NCBI RefSeq assembly: GCF_041397485.1
Contig: NZ_JAWKWO010000004.1
Span: forward strand, 186,001 to 250,000
Origin: Zhengella sp020637775
Lineage (GTDB): Bacteria; Pseudomonadota; Alphaproteobacteria; Rhizobiales; Rhizobiaceae
Reading direction: 5' to 3'
DNA length: 64,000 nucleotides
Shown here: piece after piece, positions 8,515 through 19,401 of the stretch
Layout of the letters: every line of letters starts with the position of its first letter
Position numbering within the stretch: the stretch's first letter is position 1
The notes under the pieces: generated by a model
Told to the model about the DNA's origin: nothing
Database searches by the model: none
Seen by the model: the letters and a program-made list of their open reading frames with translations, nothing else
Position numbers and translations under genes: made by a program

Positions 8515-10986
8515 TCATGCCGCCGGCACGTTCCAGATGTCGCCGGCATATTGCCGGATCGTCCGGTCGGAGGAAAACCACCCGACCCGCGCCGTGTTCA
8601 GGATCGCCATGGCGGTCCAGTCGTCCGGCGACATCCATAGCCTATCCACCTCGCGCTGTGCTCGGCAATAGTCATCGAAATCATCGGTCACCATGAACCA
8701 GTCATGGCTGCGCAGGCCCGCGACCAGATCGCGGTAGCGCTCCGGGTCGTCGGGCGAAAACAGCCCGCCCTCGATGGCCGCCAGCGCCTGGCCCAGTTCC
8801 GGCGAGGCGGCGATATTGGCCTGCGGATCGCGCCCCTCGCCCTGGCGCCGCGCCACGTCGTCCGCTTTCAGGCCGAAGATGAAGATGTTGTCCGCGCCCA
8901 CATGATCGCGGATTTCGACATTGGCGCCGTCCAGTGTGCCGATGGTCAGCGCGCCATTGAGCGAAAGCTTCATGTTGCCGGTGCCTGAAGCCTCCATGCC
9001 GGCCGTTGAAATCTGCTCCGACAGGTCGGCCGCCGGCACCATCACCTCGGCAGTGGAGACGTTGTAGTTCGGGACAAAGACCACCTTCAGCAACCCGTCG
9101 ATGGACGGATCGTGATTGATGACCCGCGCCACGTCATGGGCCAGCTTGATGATCGTCTTGGCGTTGTGATAACTCGGCGCCGCCTTGCCGCCGAAAAGCT
9201 TGACGCGCGGCACCCAGTCGCGCTCCGGGTGCGAGCGCATCTGGTCCCACAGCGCCACCGCCTCGATGATGTTGAGAAGTTGGCGCTTGTATTCGTGAAT
9301 GCGCTTGATCTGCACGTCGAACAGGGCCGAGGGGTCGATGCGCGTGCCTGTCCTGTCACGCACCAGGCGCGCCAGCCGCGCCTTGTTGTCACGCTTGATC
9401 GCGGCGAAACGCTCACGGAAGGCGGCATCGCCGGCCAGCGCTTCCAGGCCCTTGAGCGTTTCGGCATCGTCCATGATGGCGTCGCCCAGCGCCTCGCGCG
9501 CCAGATTGTAAAGGCCCGGATTGCACTGCATCAGCCAGCGGCGCGGCGTGATGCCGTTGGTCTTGTTGTTGATCCGGTCGGGATAGAGCCGGTGCAGGTC
9601 GGCGAACACCGTTTCCTTCATCAGATCGGTATGCAGCGCCGACACGCCATTGATCGAGTGCGATCCCATGAAGGCCAGCGTGCCCATGCGCACCCGACGC
9701 TCGCCATTCTCGTCGATCATGGAAAGCCGCGAGATCGTCTCGCCATCGATGCCCAGCTTGCGCGCGCGGCGCAGTTCGATGGCGTTGACGGCATAGACCA
9801 GTTGCATGTGGCGCGGCAGCATCCGCTCCATCAACGGCACCGGCCAGCTTTCAAGCGCCTCCGGCAGCAGCGTGTGATTGGTATAGGAGAAGACCGCGCG
9901 CGCCATGTCCCAGGCGTCCGCCAGCGTCCATTCGTGTTCGTCGATCAAGAGCCGCATCAGTTCCGCCACGGCGATGGCCGGATGCGTGTCATTGAGCTGG
10001 ATGGCGACAAAATCGCCAAGGTTGCGCAGCGATCCATGCTGCTGGACATGGCGGCGCAGGATGTCCTGAAGGGAAGCCGACGAGAAGAAGAATTCCTGGC
10101 GCAGGCGCAATTCCTGCCCCGCGATATGGCTGTCGGCGGGATAGAGAACGCGCGTCAGCGCCTCGGCCTTGTTGCTCTCCTCGAGCGCGCCGATATGATC
10201 GCCCGCATTGAACTTGGCCAGCCGGATCGGGTCGATCGGCTTGGCCGCCCAGAGCCGCAGCGTGTTGACACGCCGGGCCCGCCAGCCCACCACGGGCGTG
10301 TCATAGGCCGTCGCGATGACGCGTTCCGCCGGCGCCCAGCGATAGGCCATCTCTCCGTCGGTGCGCTGGCCAACCGGCTCCACCGCGCCGCCGAAGCCCA
10401 CCTCGTAGGAGCTTTCGCGCCGCTCGAATTCCCAGGGGTTGCCATGCTCCAGCCAGGTCTCGGGCAGTTCCACCTGCCAGCCGTCGGAGATTTCCTGCCG
10501 GAACAGGCCGTTCTGATAACGGATGCCGTAGCCATAGGCGGGGATGTCGACGCTCGCCATGGATTCCATGAAACAGGCCGCCAGGCGGCCAAGTCCGCCA
10601 TTGCCGAGCGCCGCATCCGGTTCCAGTTCGGCAAGAATGTCGAAATCGGCACCGAGACGGGCCAGCGCCTGGCGCATCGCGCCCTGCAGTTCCAGGTTCG
10701 TCACCGCATCGCGCATCAGCCGGCCGATCAGGAATTCCAGCGACAGGTAGTAGACCCGCTTGGCATTGTCGCCATAGGCCCGCCGCGTCGAGGCCATCCA
10801 GTGGTCGATGATCCGGTCGCGGATGACGAGGATCGTCGCGGTCAGCCAGTCATGGCGCGTGGCGGCCTTGGCATCCTTGCCCGTGCCATAGGTCAGCTTG
10901 TCGATGATTTCGTTTGCCAGCGCCTCCGGCGTGACCGGACGCGGCTCGGGTTTGGGCAGCAGGTTCGGGTTCTCGATCATGGACAT
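8515..10986 (-). CDS. glgP: Glycogen/starch/alpha-glucan phosphorylase
   Basis: Glycogen phosphorylase of GT35, 823 aa, releasing glucose-1-phosphate from glycogen; it uses PLP, bound at the Lys of EASGTGNMKLSLNG near residue 670. Full length for the family. First gene of the six-gene glycogen operon. GTG at 10989, ATG at 10986 and ATG at 10980 are all possible starts and none has a good ribosome site; I took 10986. A 14-bp palindrome, TTAAATCGATTTAA, lies 8 bp upstream of the start and is a candidate operator for the operon. Confidence 0.95.
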   Translation of the reverse strand: MSMIENPNLLPKPEPRPVTPEALANEIIDKLTYGTGKDAKAATRHDWLTATILVIRDRIIDHWMASTRRAYGDNAKRVYYLSLEFLIGRLMRDAVTNLELQGAMRQALARLGADFDILAELEPDAALGNGGLGRLAACFMESMASVDIPAYGYGIRYQNGLFRQEISDGWQVELPETWLEHGNPWEFERRESSYEVGFGGAVEPVGQRTDGEMAYRWAPAERVIATAYDTPVVGWRARRVNTLRLWAAKPIDPIRLAKFNAGDHIGALEESNKAEALTRVLYPADSHIAGQELRLRQEFFFSSASLQDILRRHVQQHGSLRNLGDFVAIQLNDTHPAIAVAELMRLLIDEHEWTLADAWDMARAVFSYTNHTLLPEALESWPVPLMERMLPRHMQLVYAVNAIELRRARKLGIDGETISRLSMIDENGERRVRMGTLAFMGSHSINGVSALHTDLMKETVFADLHRLYPDRINNKTNGITPRRWLMQCNPGLYNLAREALGDAIMDDAETLKGLEALAGDAAFRERFAAIKRDNKARLARLVRDRTGTRIDPSALFDVQIKRIHEYKRQLLNIIEAVALWDQMRSHPERDWVPRVKLFGGKAAPSYHNAKTIIKLAHDVARVINHDPSIDGLLKVVFVPNYNVSTAEVMVPAADLSEQISTAGMEASGTGNMKLSLNGALTIGTLDGANVEIRDHVGADNIFIFGLKADDVARRQGEGRDPQANIAASPELGQALAAIEGGLFSPDDPERYRDLVAGLRSHDWFMVTDDFDDYCRAQREVDRLWMSPDDWTAMAILNTARVGWFSSDRTIRQYAGDIWNVPAA

Positions 10987-10994
10987 CACTGAAA

Positions 10995-11008
10995 TTAAAT
11001 CGATTTAA
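10995..11008. promoter_or_regulatory. Palindromic operator candidate upstream of glgP
   Basis: Perfect 14-bp palindrome TTAAATCGATTTAA with a central CG, in the 88-bp gap upstream of glgP. The form (AT-rich arms around CG) resembles operators of LacI-family sugar regulators, though the regulator is not in the window. A 13/14 copy occurs upstream of the KDPG aldolase gene. Confidence 0.5.
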
Positions 11009-11074
11009 GGCGGAATGCTACATCAAGCTGCGGCCAATGTCAGCAGCCAAGTTTGCAGCGCACCCATGCACGGG

Positions 11075-12496
11075 CTATTCGAACGCATAGGGTATCGTGT
11101 TGCGCAGGTTCGGATCGACCGACAGCTTGCGCTTGAGCGGCGGCACCGCGCGCTGGTGGCAATTTCGCCGCTCGCAGATGCGGCAGGAAATGCCGATCGG
11201 CTCGAACGCCTCGTCGCGCGCCGTGTCGAGATCGTCGGCATAGACCAGTTCACCGGCATGGCTGATCTCGCAGCCCAGCGCCAATGCGTGGCGCTGCACA
11301 GGATCGCGAAACCCGCCGGCCCGCTTCGACACCGCCACGGCAAGGCACAGATAGCGCGCGCCATCGGGCGTTTCGGCCAGTTGCCGGATGATCCGCCCCG
11401 GCGTCTCGAAGGCACGATGCACGTTCCACAGCGGGCAGGCCGAACCGAAGCGCGCGAATTGCAGTTTCGTTGCCGAATGGCGCTTGGTGATCGTACCGGC
11501 CTGGTCGACGCGGGCGAAGAAGAAGGGCACGCCCTTGGCGCCGGGCCGCTGCAAGGTGGATAGCCGGTGGCCGACCTGCTCGATGGAGGCGCCGAACCGG
11601 TCGGCCAGCAGGTCGAGATCGTGGCGCAATTCCCGCGCGGCGGAAGCGAACTGGCCATAGGGCAGCATGGCCGCACCGGCAAAGTAGTTGGCCAGCCCGA
11701 TCCGGCAGATCGCCCGCGCATCCGCCGAGCGGAAGTCGGCGCGCTCGATGATCTGGCGCAAGATCGCATCGTGCTCCAGCAGGCCGATCTGGTGAGCGAT
11801 CTGGAAGGCGTTGGTGGCAGGATCCGCCCGCCCGTTCAGCGTCAGCACCCGCGCGGCCGGATCGAACCGCCTGAGCGGAGCCGGCCCGCCGGCCGGATCG
11901 GCCGACATCATCACGCGCACCCGGTGGCGCCGCTCGATGTGATCGGCCATCAGCCGCACCCGGTTGCGCGTCTGCCCGCTCATGCCCTCGGCCAGCGCTT
12001 CCGCCGCAAGGTCGAGTTCGTGAACATAATTGTCGATATAGTGGAAGAAGTCGCGCACCTCGTCATAGGGCGTCGGCTCGCTCATCGCGCCGGCCCGCTC
12101 CAGCGTGTCATCCAGTTCCGCCAATTGCTCGCCCGCCCGGCGCAAGGCCTGGTGCATGGAGAGAAATGCCCGCGCCAGCCCCGGCGCGTTCTGGACAACC
12201 AGTTGCAGGTCGGCGGCCGTCGGCTGCTGGCCGGAAAACAGCGGATCGGCCAGCGCCTCGGCCATGTCCGCCAGGATCCTGTCGCCGTCGTTTTCGGACA
12301 GCGAGGCGATATCCACCGCGAAATTTTCGGCCAGCGCCAGCAGCACGGCCGCCGTCAGGTGGCGCTGGTTGTTCTCGATCTGGTTTAGATAGCTGGTGGA
12401 AATGCCGAGTTGACCGGCGAAGGCGGCCTGGGTCAACCCCTGGCGGATTCGGATGTCGCGGATTTTCCGGCCGGCAAACAGTTTTCGGGCGCGCAT
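11075..12496 (-). CDS. Short-chain fatty acyl transcriptional regulator, ScfR/RamB type
   Basis: DNA-binding regulator, 473 aa from ATG 12496 (a TTG eight codons upstream is an alternative). The N-terminus (about residues 10-63) is an XRE-type helix-turn-helix, followed by the long region typical of the RamB/PrpC-activator/ScfR family, and a C-terminal cysteine cluster CRICERRNC (Cys 438, 441, 446) that could bind metal or a cofactor. Family members control acetate, propionate or other short-chain acyl-CoA genes. It is divergent from the bioY-pccB-pccA-mutase-prpE operon, its most likely target. Paired TTGCRnA-type boxes overlap its start region. Confidence 0.85.
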   Translation of the reverse strand: MRARKLFAGRKIRDIRIRQGLTQAAFAGQLGISTSYLNQIENNQRHLTAAVLLALAENFAVDIASLSENDGDRILADMAEALADPLFSGQQPTAADLQLVVQNAPGLARAFLSMHQALRRAGEQLAELDDTLERAGAMSEPTPYDEVRDFFHYIDNYVHELDLAAEALAEGMSGQTRNRVRLMADHIERRHRVRVMMSADPAGGPAPLRRFDPAARVLTLNGRADPATNAFQIAHQIGLLEHDAILRQIIERADFRSADARAICRIGLANYFAGAAMLPYGQFASAARELRHDLDLLADRFGASIEQVGHRLSTLQRPGAKGVPFFFARVDQAGTITKRHSATKLQFARFGSACPLWNVHRAFETPGRIIRQLAETPDGARYLCLAVAVSKRAGGFRDPVQRHALALGCEISHAGELVYADDLDTARDEAFEPIGISCRICERRNCHQRAVPPLKRKLSVDPNLRNTIPYAFE

Positions 12497-12498
12497 TG

Positions 12499-12521
12499 TT
12501 CGCAACTTCGCTTTCTGCAAA
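12499..12521. promoter_or_regulatory. Candidate binding boxes of the ScfR-type regulator
   Basis: Two similar boxes, TTCGCAA (12499-12505) and TCTGCAAA (12514-12521), are repeated 15 bp apart immediately upstream of the regulator ATG and within the divergent promoter region shared with bioY. They resemble the TTTGCAAA core described for RamB-family regulators; the assignment is inferential. Confidence 0.35.
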
Positions 12522-12625
12522 TCACAATTTTACTCGTTTCACTTTGTCACTTTTTCAACCCTGCCGGAACCCCCTCCAATGGCGTATGCAACCGGAGCAG
12601 ACCATCCGGAGGAGTTTTCATCGCC

Positions 12626-13204
12626 ATGACGCTGTTTTCCGCCCTTCACCGGGGCCATGAGACAGGCCTTGCCCGCGCCGCGCTTGCCGCACTGGCCGGC
12701 TCGCTGCTGCTCACCCTGTCCGCAAAGGTCCAGGTTCCGTTCTGGCCTGTGCCCATGACCATGCAGACCTTCGTCGTGATCGGCCTTGGCCTGGCGCTCG
12801 GGCCCCGTCTCGGCCTTGCCGCCGTCGCACTCTACCTTGCCCAGGGCGCCGCGGGCCTGCCCGTCTTCGCCGGCACGCCGGAAAAGGGCATCGGCCTCGC
12901 CTACATGGCCGGCCCGACGGGCGGATACCTCGCCGGCTATCTCCTTGCCGCCTTCGTGGCCGGGCATCTCGCGGCACGCGGTTGGGACCGCACCCCGCTG
13001 GCAGCCTTCGCCGCGGCGCTTGTGGCCGGAGCGCTCATCTACCTGCCGGGTCTTGCCTGGCTCGGCACCATCATCGGCTGGGACAAGCCCGTCCTCGCCT
13101 TCGGCCTCTGGCCCTTCGTTTATGGTGACATCCTCAAGGCCGCGCTTGCCGCCGCCGCCTTTCCGGCCGCCTGGACCTGGCTCAAGAACAAGGGAATCGC
13201 GTGA
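12626..13204 (+). CDS. bioY: Biotin transporter substrate-binding subunit BioY
   Basis: Integral membrane biotin-uptake protein (S-component of an ECF-type importer, also active alone in some species), 192 aa with about six hydrophobic segments. Family motifs visible are PVPMTMQTFVV near the N-terminus and YMAGPTGGYLAGY mid-protein. ATG 12626 has a strong GGAGGAG ribosome site at 12609-12615; a longer open frame upstream lacks family similarity. Its stop overlaps the pccB start (TGATG), placing biotin uptake in the same transcript as a biotin-dependent carboxylase. No bioM or bioN is adjacent, and I found no BioR-type TTATnnATAA box. Confidence 0.9.
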   Translation: MTLFSALHRGHETGLARAALAALAGSLLLTLSAKVQVPFWPVPMTMQTFVVIGLGLALGPRLGLAAVALYLAQGAAGLPVFAGTPEKGIGLAYMAGPTGGYLAGYLLAAFVAGHLAARGWDRTPLAAFAAALVAGALIYLPGLAWLGTIIGWDKPVLAFGLWPFVYGDILKAALAAAAFPAAWTWLKNKGIA

Positions 13205-14736
13205 TGCAGGACATTCTCGATCAACTCGAAAAGCACCGCGAACAGGCCCGCCTCGGTGGCGGCCAGAAGCGCATCGACGCCCAGCACGCCAAGGGCAAGC
13301 TGACCGCGCGCGAACGCCTCGACATCCTTCTCGATGAAGGGTCGTTCGAGGAATACGACATGTACAAGACCCACCGCTGCACCGATTTCGGCATGGCCGA
13401 TTCGAAAATCTCGGGCGACGGCGTGGTCACCGGCTGGGGCACGGTCAACGGCCGCCCGGTCTATGTCTTCTCCCAGGATTTCACCGTCTTCGGCGGCTCG
13501 CTGTCGGAAACCCATGCCGAGAAGATCTGCAAGATCATGGATCTGGCCGTCCAGAACGGCTGCCCCGTGATCGGGCTGAACGATTCGGGCGGCGCCCGCA
13601 TCCAGGAAGGCGTCGCCTCGCTGGGCGGCTATGCCGAGGTGTTCTGGCGCAATGTGCAGGCATCCGGCGTCGTGCCGCAGATCTCGGTCATCATGGGCCC
13701 CTGCGCCGGCGGCGCGGTCTATTCGCCCGCCATGACCGACTTCATCTACATGGTGAAGGACACGTCCTACATGTTTGTCACCGGACCGGACGTGGTGAAG
13801 ACCGTGACCAACGAGATCGTCACCGCCGAGGAACTGGGCGGCGCTTCGACACACACCCGCAAGTCGTCCGTTGCCGACGGCTCCTTCGAGAATGACGTGG
13901 AGGCGCTGCTGGAAGTCCGCCGCATGGTCGATTTCCTGCCGCTCTCCTCGCGCGAGAAGCCGCCGGTCCTGCCGACATCCGACAGCCCGGACCGTGTCGA
14001 AATGGCGCTCGACACCATCATCCCGGACAATCCGAACAAGCCCTATGACATGCACGAGGTGATCGCCAGGATCGCCGACGAGGGCGACTTCTTCGAGATC
14101 CAGAAGGACCACGCGAAGAACATCCTGTGCGGCTTCATCCGGCTGAACGGCTCCACCATCGGCGTCGTCGCCAACCAGCCCATGGTGCTGGCCGGCTGCC
14201 TCGACATCGACAGTTCCAAGAAGGCCGGGCGTTTCGTGCGTTTCTGCGACGCCTTCAACATTCCCATCCTCACGCTGGTCGACGTGCCGGGCTTCCTGCC
14301 GGGCGTCAGCCAGGAATATGGCGGCATCATCAAGCATGGCGCCAAGCTGCTCTTCGCCTACGCCGAGGCGACCGTGCCGAAAGTCACCGTCATCACCCGC
14401 AAGGCCTATGGCGGCGCCTATGACGTGATGAGTTCCAAGCACATCCGCGCCGATGTCAATTATGCCTGGCCGACCGCGCAGATCGCCGTGATGGGCGCCA
14501 AGGGTGCCACCGAGATCCTCTACCGCTCCGAACTGGGCGACCCGGACAAGATCGCCGCGCGCACGAAGGAATATGAAGACCGCTTCGCCAATCCCTTCGT
14601 GGCGGCCGAACGCGGCTTTATCGACGAGGTCATCATGCCCCATTCGACCCGCCGCCGGGTGTTGCGCGCCTTCGAGATGCTCAAGACCAAGACCGTCGAG
14701 CAGCCGATGAAGAAGCACGACAACATTCCGCTGTGA
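13204..14736 (+). CDS. pccB: Propionyl-CoA carboxylase, beta (carboxyltransferase) subunit
   Basis: Carboxyltransferase subunit, 510 aa, moving CO2 from carboxybiotin to propionyl-CoA to give methylmalonyl-CoA. Typical crotonase-fold signatures: SGGARIQEGV, GPCAGGAVYSPA and, near the C-terminus, the KAYGGAYDVM stretch. Length matches the family. ATG 13204 overlaps the bioY stop by one base (TGATG); a GTG directly before it is an alternative. It works with the biotinylated alpha subunit encoded 0.5 kb downstream. Confidence 0.96.
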   Translation: MQDILDQLEKHREQARLGGGQKRIDAQHAKGKLTARERLDILLDEGSFEEYDMYKTHRCTDFGMADSKISGDGVVTGWGTVNGRPVYVFSQDFTVFGGSLSETHAEKICKIMDLAVQNGCPVIGLNDSGGARIQEGVASLGGYAEVFWRNVQASGVVPQISVIMGPCAGGAVYSPAMTDFIYMVKDTSYMFVTGPDVVKTVTNEIVTAEELGGASTHTRKSSVADGSFENDVEALLEVRRMVDFLPLSSREKPPVLPTSDSPDRVEMALDTIIPDNPNKPYDMHEVIARIADEGDFFEIQKDHAKNILCGFIRLNGSTIGVVANQPMVLAGCLDIDSSKKAGRFVRFCDAFNIPILTLVDVPGFLPGVSQEYGGIIKHGAKLLFAYAEATVPKVTVITRKAYGGAYDVMSSKHIRADVNYAWPTAQIAVMGAKGATEILYRSELGDPDKIAARTKEYEDRFANPFVAAERGFIDEVIMPHSTRRRVLRAFEMLKTKTVEQPMKKHDNIPL

Positions 14737-14764
14737 GCCGACAGGCCGGCGAGGAGATCCACCG

Positions 14765-15142
14765 ATGCCCAGACTGCCTGACATGACCAAGCATCGCGGC
14801 TTTCCCTCCGGCCTGCCGGGAACGGGGCTGCAATTCACCATCCGCCGGGCCAACCCGAAGGGCGTTGCGAAGATTTTCGAGCGCGCCCGCAACCGGGACC
14901 GCGCCGAGGTGGAGAAGCTCGCCGACACCGCCTTCCTGCACGCACTCTGGCACCACTTCGGCGCGGAGCCTTTCGAGCGCGGCAATCTCGACGCCGGGCG
15001 CATCAACTGGCTGTTCGGGCGCGAGGTCGTCCCGGCGGAGACACCGTTCGATCCGCAATCCTACGAGGCCATGCTCAGGATCAACGAGGACGTGGCGCGC
15101 CGCACCATGCCCGAAGCCTTCGCCGACGTGCTGGAGGTGTGA
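14765..15142 (+). CDS. Conserved-looking hypothetical protein in the pcc operon
   Basis: 125-aa soluble protein with no domain I can name. It is basic in the N-terminal half (KGVAKIFERARNRDRAEVEK) and acidic toward the C-terminus, without signal peptide or membrane segment. A GGAG ribosome site precedes ATG 14765, 28 bp after pccB, and its stop overlaps the next tiny ORF (TGATG). The position between the two propionyl-CoA carboxylase subunit genes suggests an accessory role for that enzyme, but this is inferred from context only. Confidence 0.75.
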   Translation: MPRLPDMTKHRGFPSGLPGTGLQFTIRRANPKGVAKIFERARNRDRAEVEKLADTAFLHALWHHFGAEPFERGNLDAGRINWLFGREVVPAETPFDPQSYEAMLRINEDVARRTMPEAFADVLEV

Positions 15143-15213
15143 TGAATCCGGCCTGCACCGACATGACAATTCCGGGCGCGCTGATCCGCAGCCCGCGAGG
15201 GGAGAGAAACTGA
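15142..15213 (+). CDS. 23-codon ORF bridging the hypothetical gene and pccA
   Basis: Tiny ORF of 23 codons. Its ATG overlaps the upstream stop (TGATG at 15140-15144) and its own stop overlaps the pccA ATG (TGATG at 15211-15215). A good GGAGGTG ribosome site lies at 15133-15139. It could be a translated coupling peptide that carries ribosomes to pccA, or simply chance; no peptide evidence is possible here. Confidence 0.35.
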   Translation: MNPACTDMTIPGALIRSPRGERN

Positions 15214-17215
15214 TGTTCAAGAAAATCCTGATCGCCAATCGCGGCGAGATCGCCTGCCGCGTGATCAAGTCGGCCAAGAAGATGGGTATCGCCACCGTGG
15301 CCGTCTATTCCGACGCCGACCGCGACGCCGAGCACGTCAAGATGGCCGACGAGGCCGTCCATATCGGCCCCCCGCCGGCTGCCCAGTCCTACCTGCTGGC
15401 TGACCGGATCATCGCCGCCTGCAAGCAGACGGGCGCCGAGGCCGTGCATCCGGGTTACGGCTTCCTGTCGGAACGCGCCTCCTTCTGCGAAGCGCTTGAA
15501 CGCGAAGGCATCGTCTTCATCGGCCCGAAGGTGAAGGCCATCGAGGCCATGGGCGACAAGATCACCTCCAAGAAGATCGCGGCCGAAGCCGGCGTCAGCA
15601 CCGTGCCCGGCTACATGGGCCTGATCGACGATGCCGACCACGCCGTGAAGATCGCCTCCGAGATCGGCTATCCGGTGATGATCAAGGCATCCGCCGGCGG
15701 TGGCGGCAAGGGCATGCGCATTGCCTGGAACGACGCCGAGGCCCGTGAAGGCTTCGACCGCTCCAAGTCGGAAGCCGCCTCCTCCTTCGGCGACGACCGC
15801 ATCTTCATCGAGAAATTCGTGGTCGAGCCGCGCCATATCGAGATCCAGGTGCTGGCCGATGCCCATGGCAACTGCATCTATCTGAACGAGCGCGAATGCT
15901 CCGTGCAGCGGCGCAACCAGAAGGTCGTCGAGGAAGCCCCCTCGCCCTTCCTCGACGAAACCACCCGAAAGGCCATGGGCGAGCAGTCCGTGGCGCTGGC
16001 AGAGGCCGTGGACTACCAGTCCGCCGGCACGGTGGAATTCATCGTCGACAAGGACCGCAACTTCTACTTCCTGGAGATGAACACCCGCCTCCAGGTCGAG
16101 CACCCCGTTACCGAACTCATCACTGGCGTCGATCTGGTGGAGCAGATGATCCGCATCGCCGCCGGCGAGAAGCTGGACCTGAAGCAGGCGGATATTTCCA
16201 TCAACGGCTGGGCCATCGAGAGCCGCCTTTACGCCGAGGATCCCTATCGCAACTTCCTGCCCTCCATCGGCCGGCTGACGCGCTACCGTCCGCCGGAAGA
16301 AGGCCGCCACGGCGACCACATCGTGCGCAACGATACCGGCGTCACCGAGGGCTCCGAGATCTCCATGTTCTACGACCCGATGATCGCCAAGCTGTGCACC
16401 TGGGCACCGACGCGCGAAAAGGCCGTCGATGCCATGGCCGATGCGCTGGACCGCTTCGAGGTGGAGGGCATCGGCCACAACCTGCCCTTCTGCGCGGCCC
16501 TGATGCAGCATCCGCGCTGGCGCGAGGCGCGGCTGTCCACCGCCTTCATCGCCGAGGAATATCCCGACGGCTTCGAGAACGCCGCGCCCGATCCGGCCAC
16601 CGCGGAGCGCTTCGCCGTTGTCGCCGCCGTGCTCCAGCGCATTGCCGACGAGCGCCGCGCCGGCATTTCCGGCGCCCGCTTCAACCAGTCCAACGAGGAC
16701 GCGCGTACCCGCCGCGTCGCCGTGGTGGCGCGCACCGACTATCCGCTCTCCATCACGCAGGATGGCGATGTCTTCACCGTCACGGTGGAAGGCAGCAAGG
16801 CGGTCACCGTCAGCACCCGCTGGCGCCCCGGCGACCGGCTGGCCGATCTTGCCATCGCCGGCCAACGCCACGCGGTAAAGGTCGAGCGCACGCCGGGTGG
16901 GTTCCGCCTGCGCCAGCGCGGTCTCGATGCCAGGGTGCTGGTGCTCAATCCGCGCGCCGCCGAACTGAACAGGCTGATGCCGGAAAAGGCCGCGCCCGAC
17001 ACCTCCAACCTGCTGCTCTGCCCGATGCCGGGACTCATCGTCTCCATCGCCGTGGAGGAAGGCCAGGAAGTGCAGGAGGGCCAGACACTGGCCATCGTGG
17101 AAGCCATGAAGATGGAAAACGTGCTGCGTGCCGAGAAGAAGGCCGTGGTGAAAACAATTCCCGTCAAGCCGGGCGACAGCCTCGCCGTGGACGAGATCAT
17201 CATGGAGTTCGAGAA

Positions 17216-17219
<4 letters not shown>
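15213..17219 (+). CDS. pccA: Propionyl-CoA carboxylase, alpha (biotin carboxylase) subunit
   Basis: Biotin-dependent subunit, 668 aa. The biotin carboxylase domain fills the N-terminal two-thirds (KILIANRGEIACRV at the start, ATP-grasp loop KASAGGGGKGM, NTRLQVEHPVTE), followed by a BT linker region and a C-terminal biotinyl domain with the EAMKMEN motif whose Lys is biotinylated. ATP-driven carboxylation of biotin supplies PccB. ATG 15213 follows a GGGGAGAG site. The stop overlaps the GTG start of the mutase gene. Confidence 0.96.
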
Positions 17220-19351
<2,132 letters not shown>

Positions 19352-19401
19352 AGTTTCACGGGCCGGGTTCGCCGGTCCCGCTGTCATCTGGAGGAGAGGC
19401 C

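Noticed and set aside
12497..12625. BioR operator (TTATnnATAA) upstream of bioY
   Set aside because: No such sequence is present in the intergenic region.
13120..15006. 628-codon minus-strand frame across pccB and the hypothetical gene
   Set aside because: Antisense shadow of pccB, with no ribosome site or recognisable domain.
15896..17215. 440 codons in frame upstream of the methylmalonyl-CoA mutase
   Set aside because: This stretch overlaps pccA in another frame and has no similarity to the mutase family; the GTG at 17216 gives the standard N-terminus.
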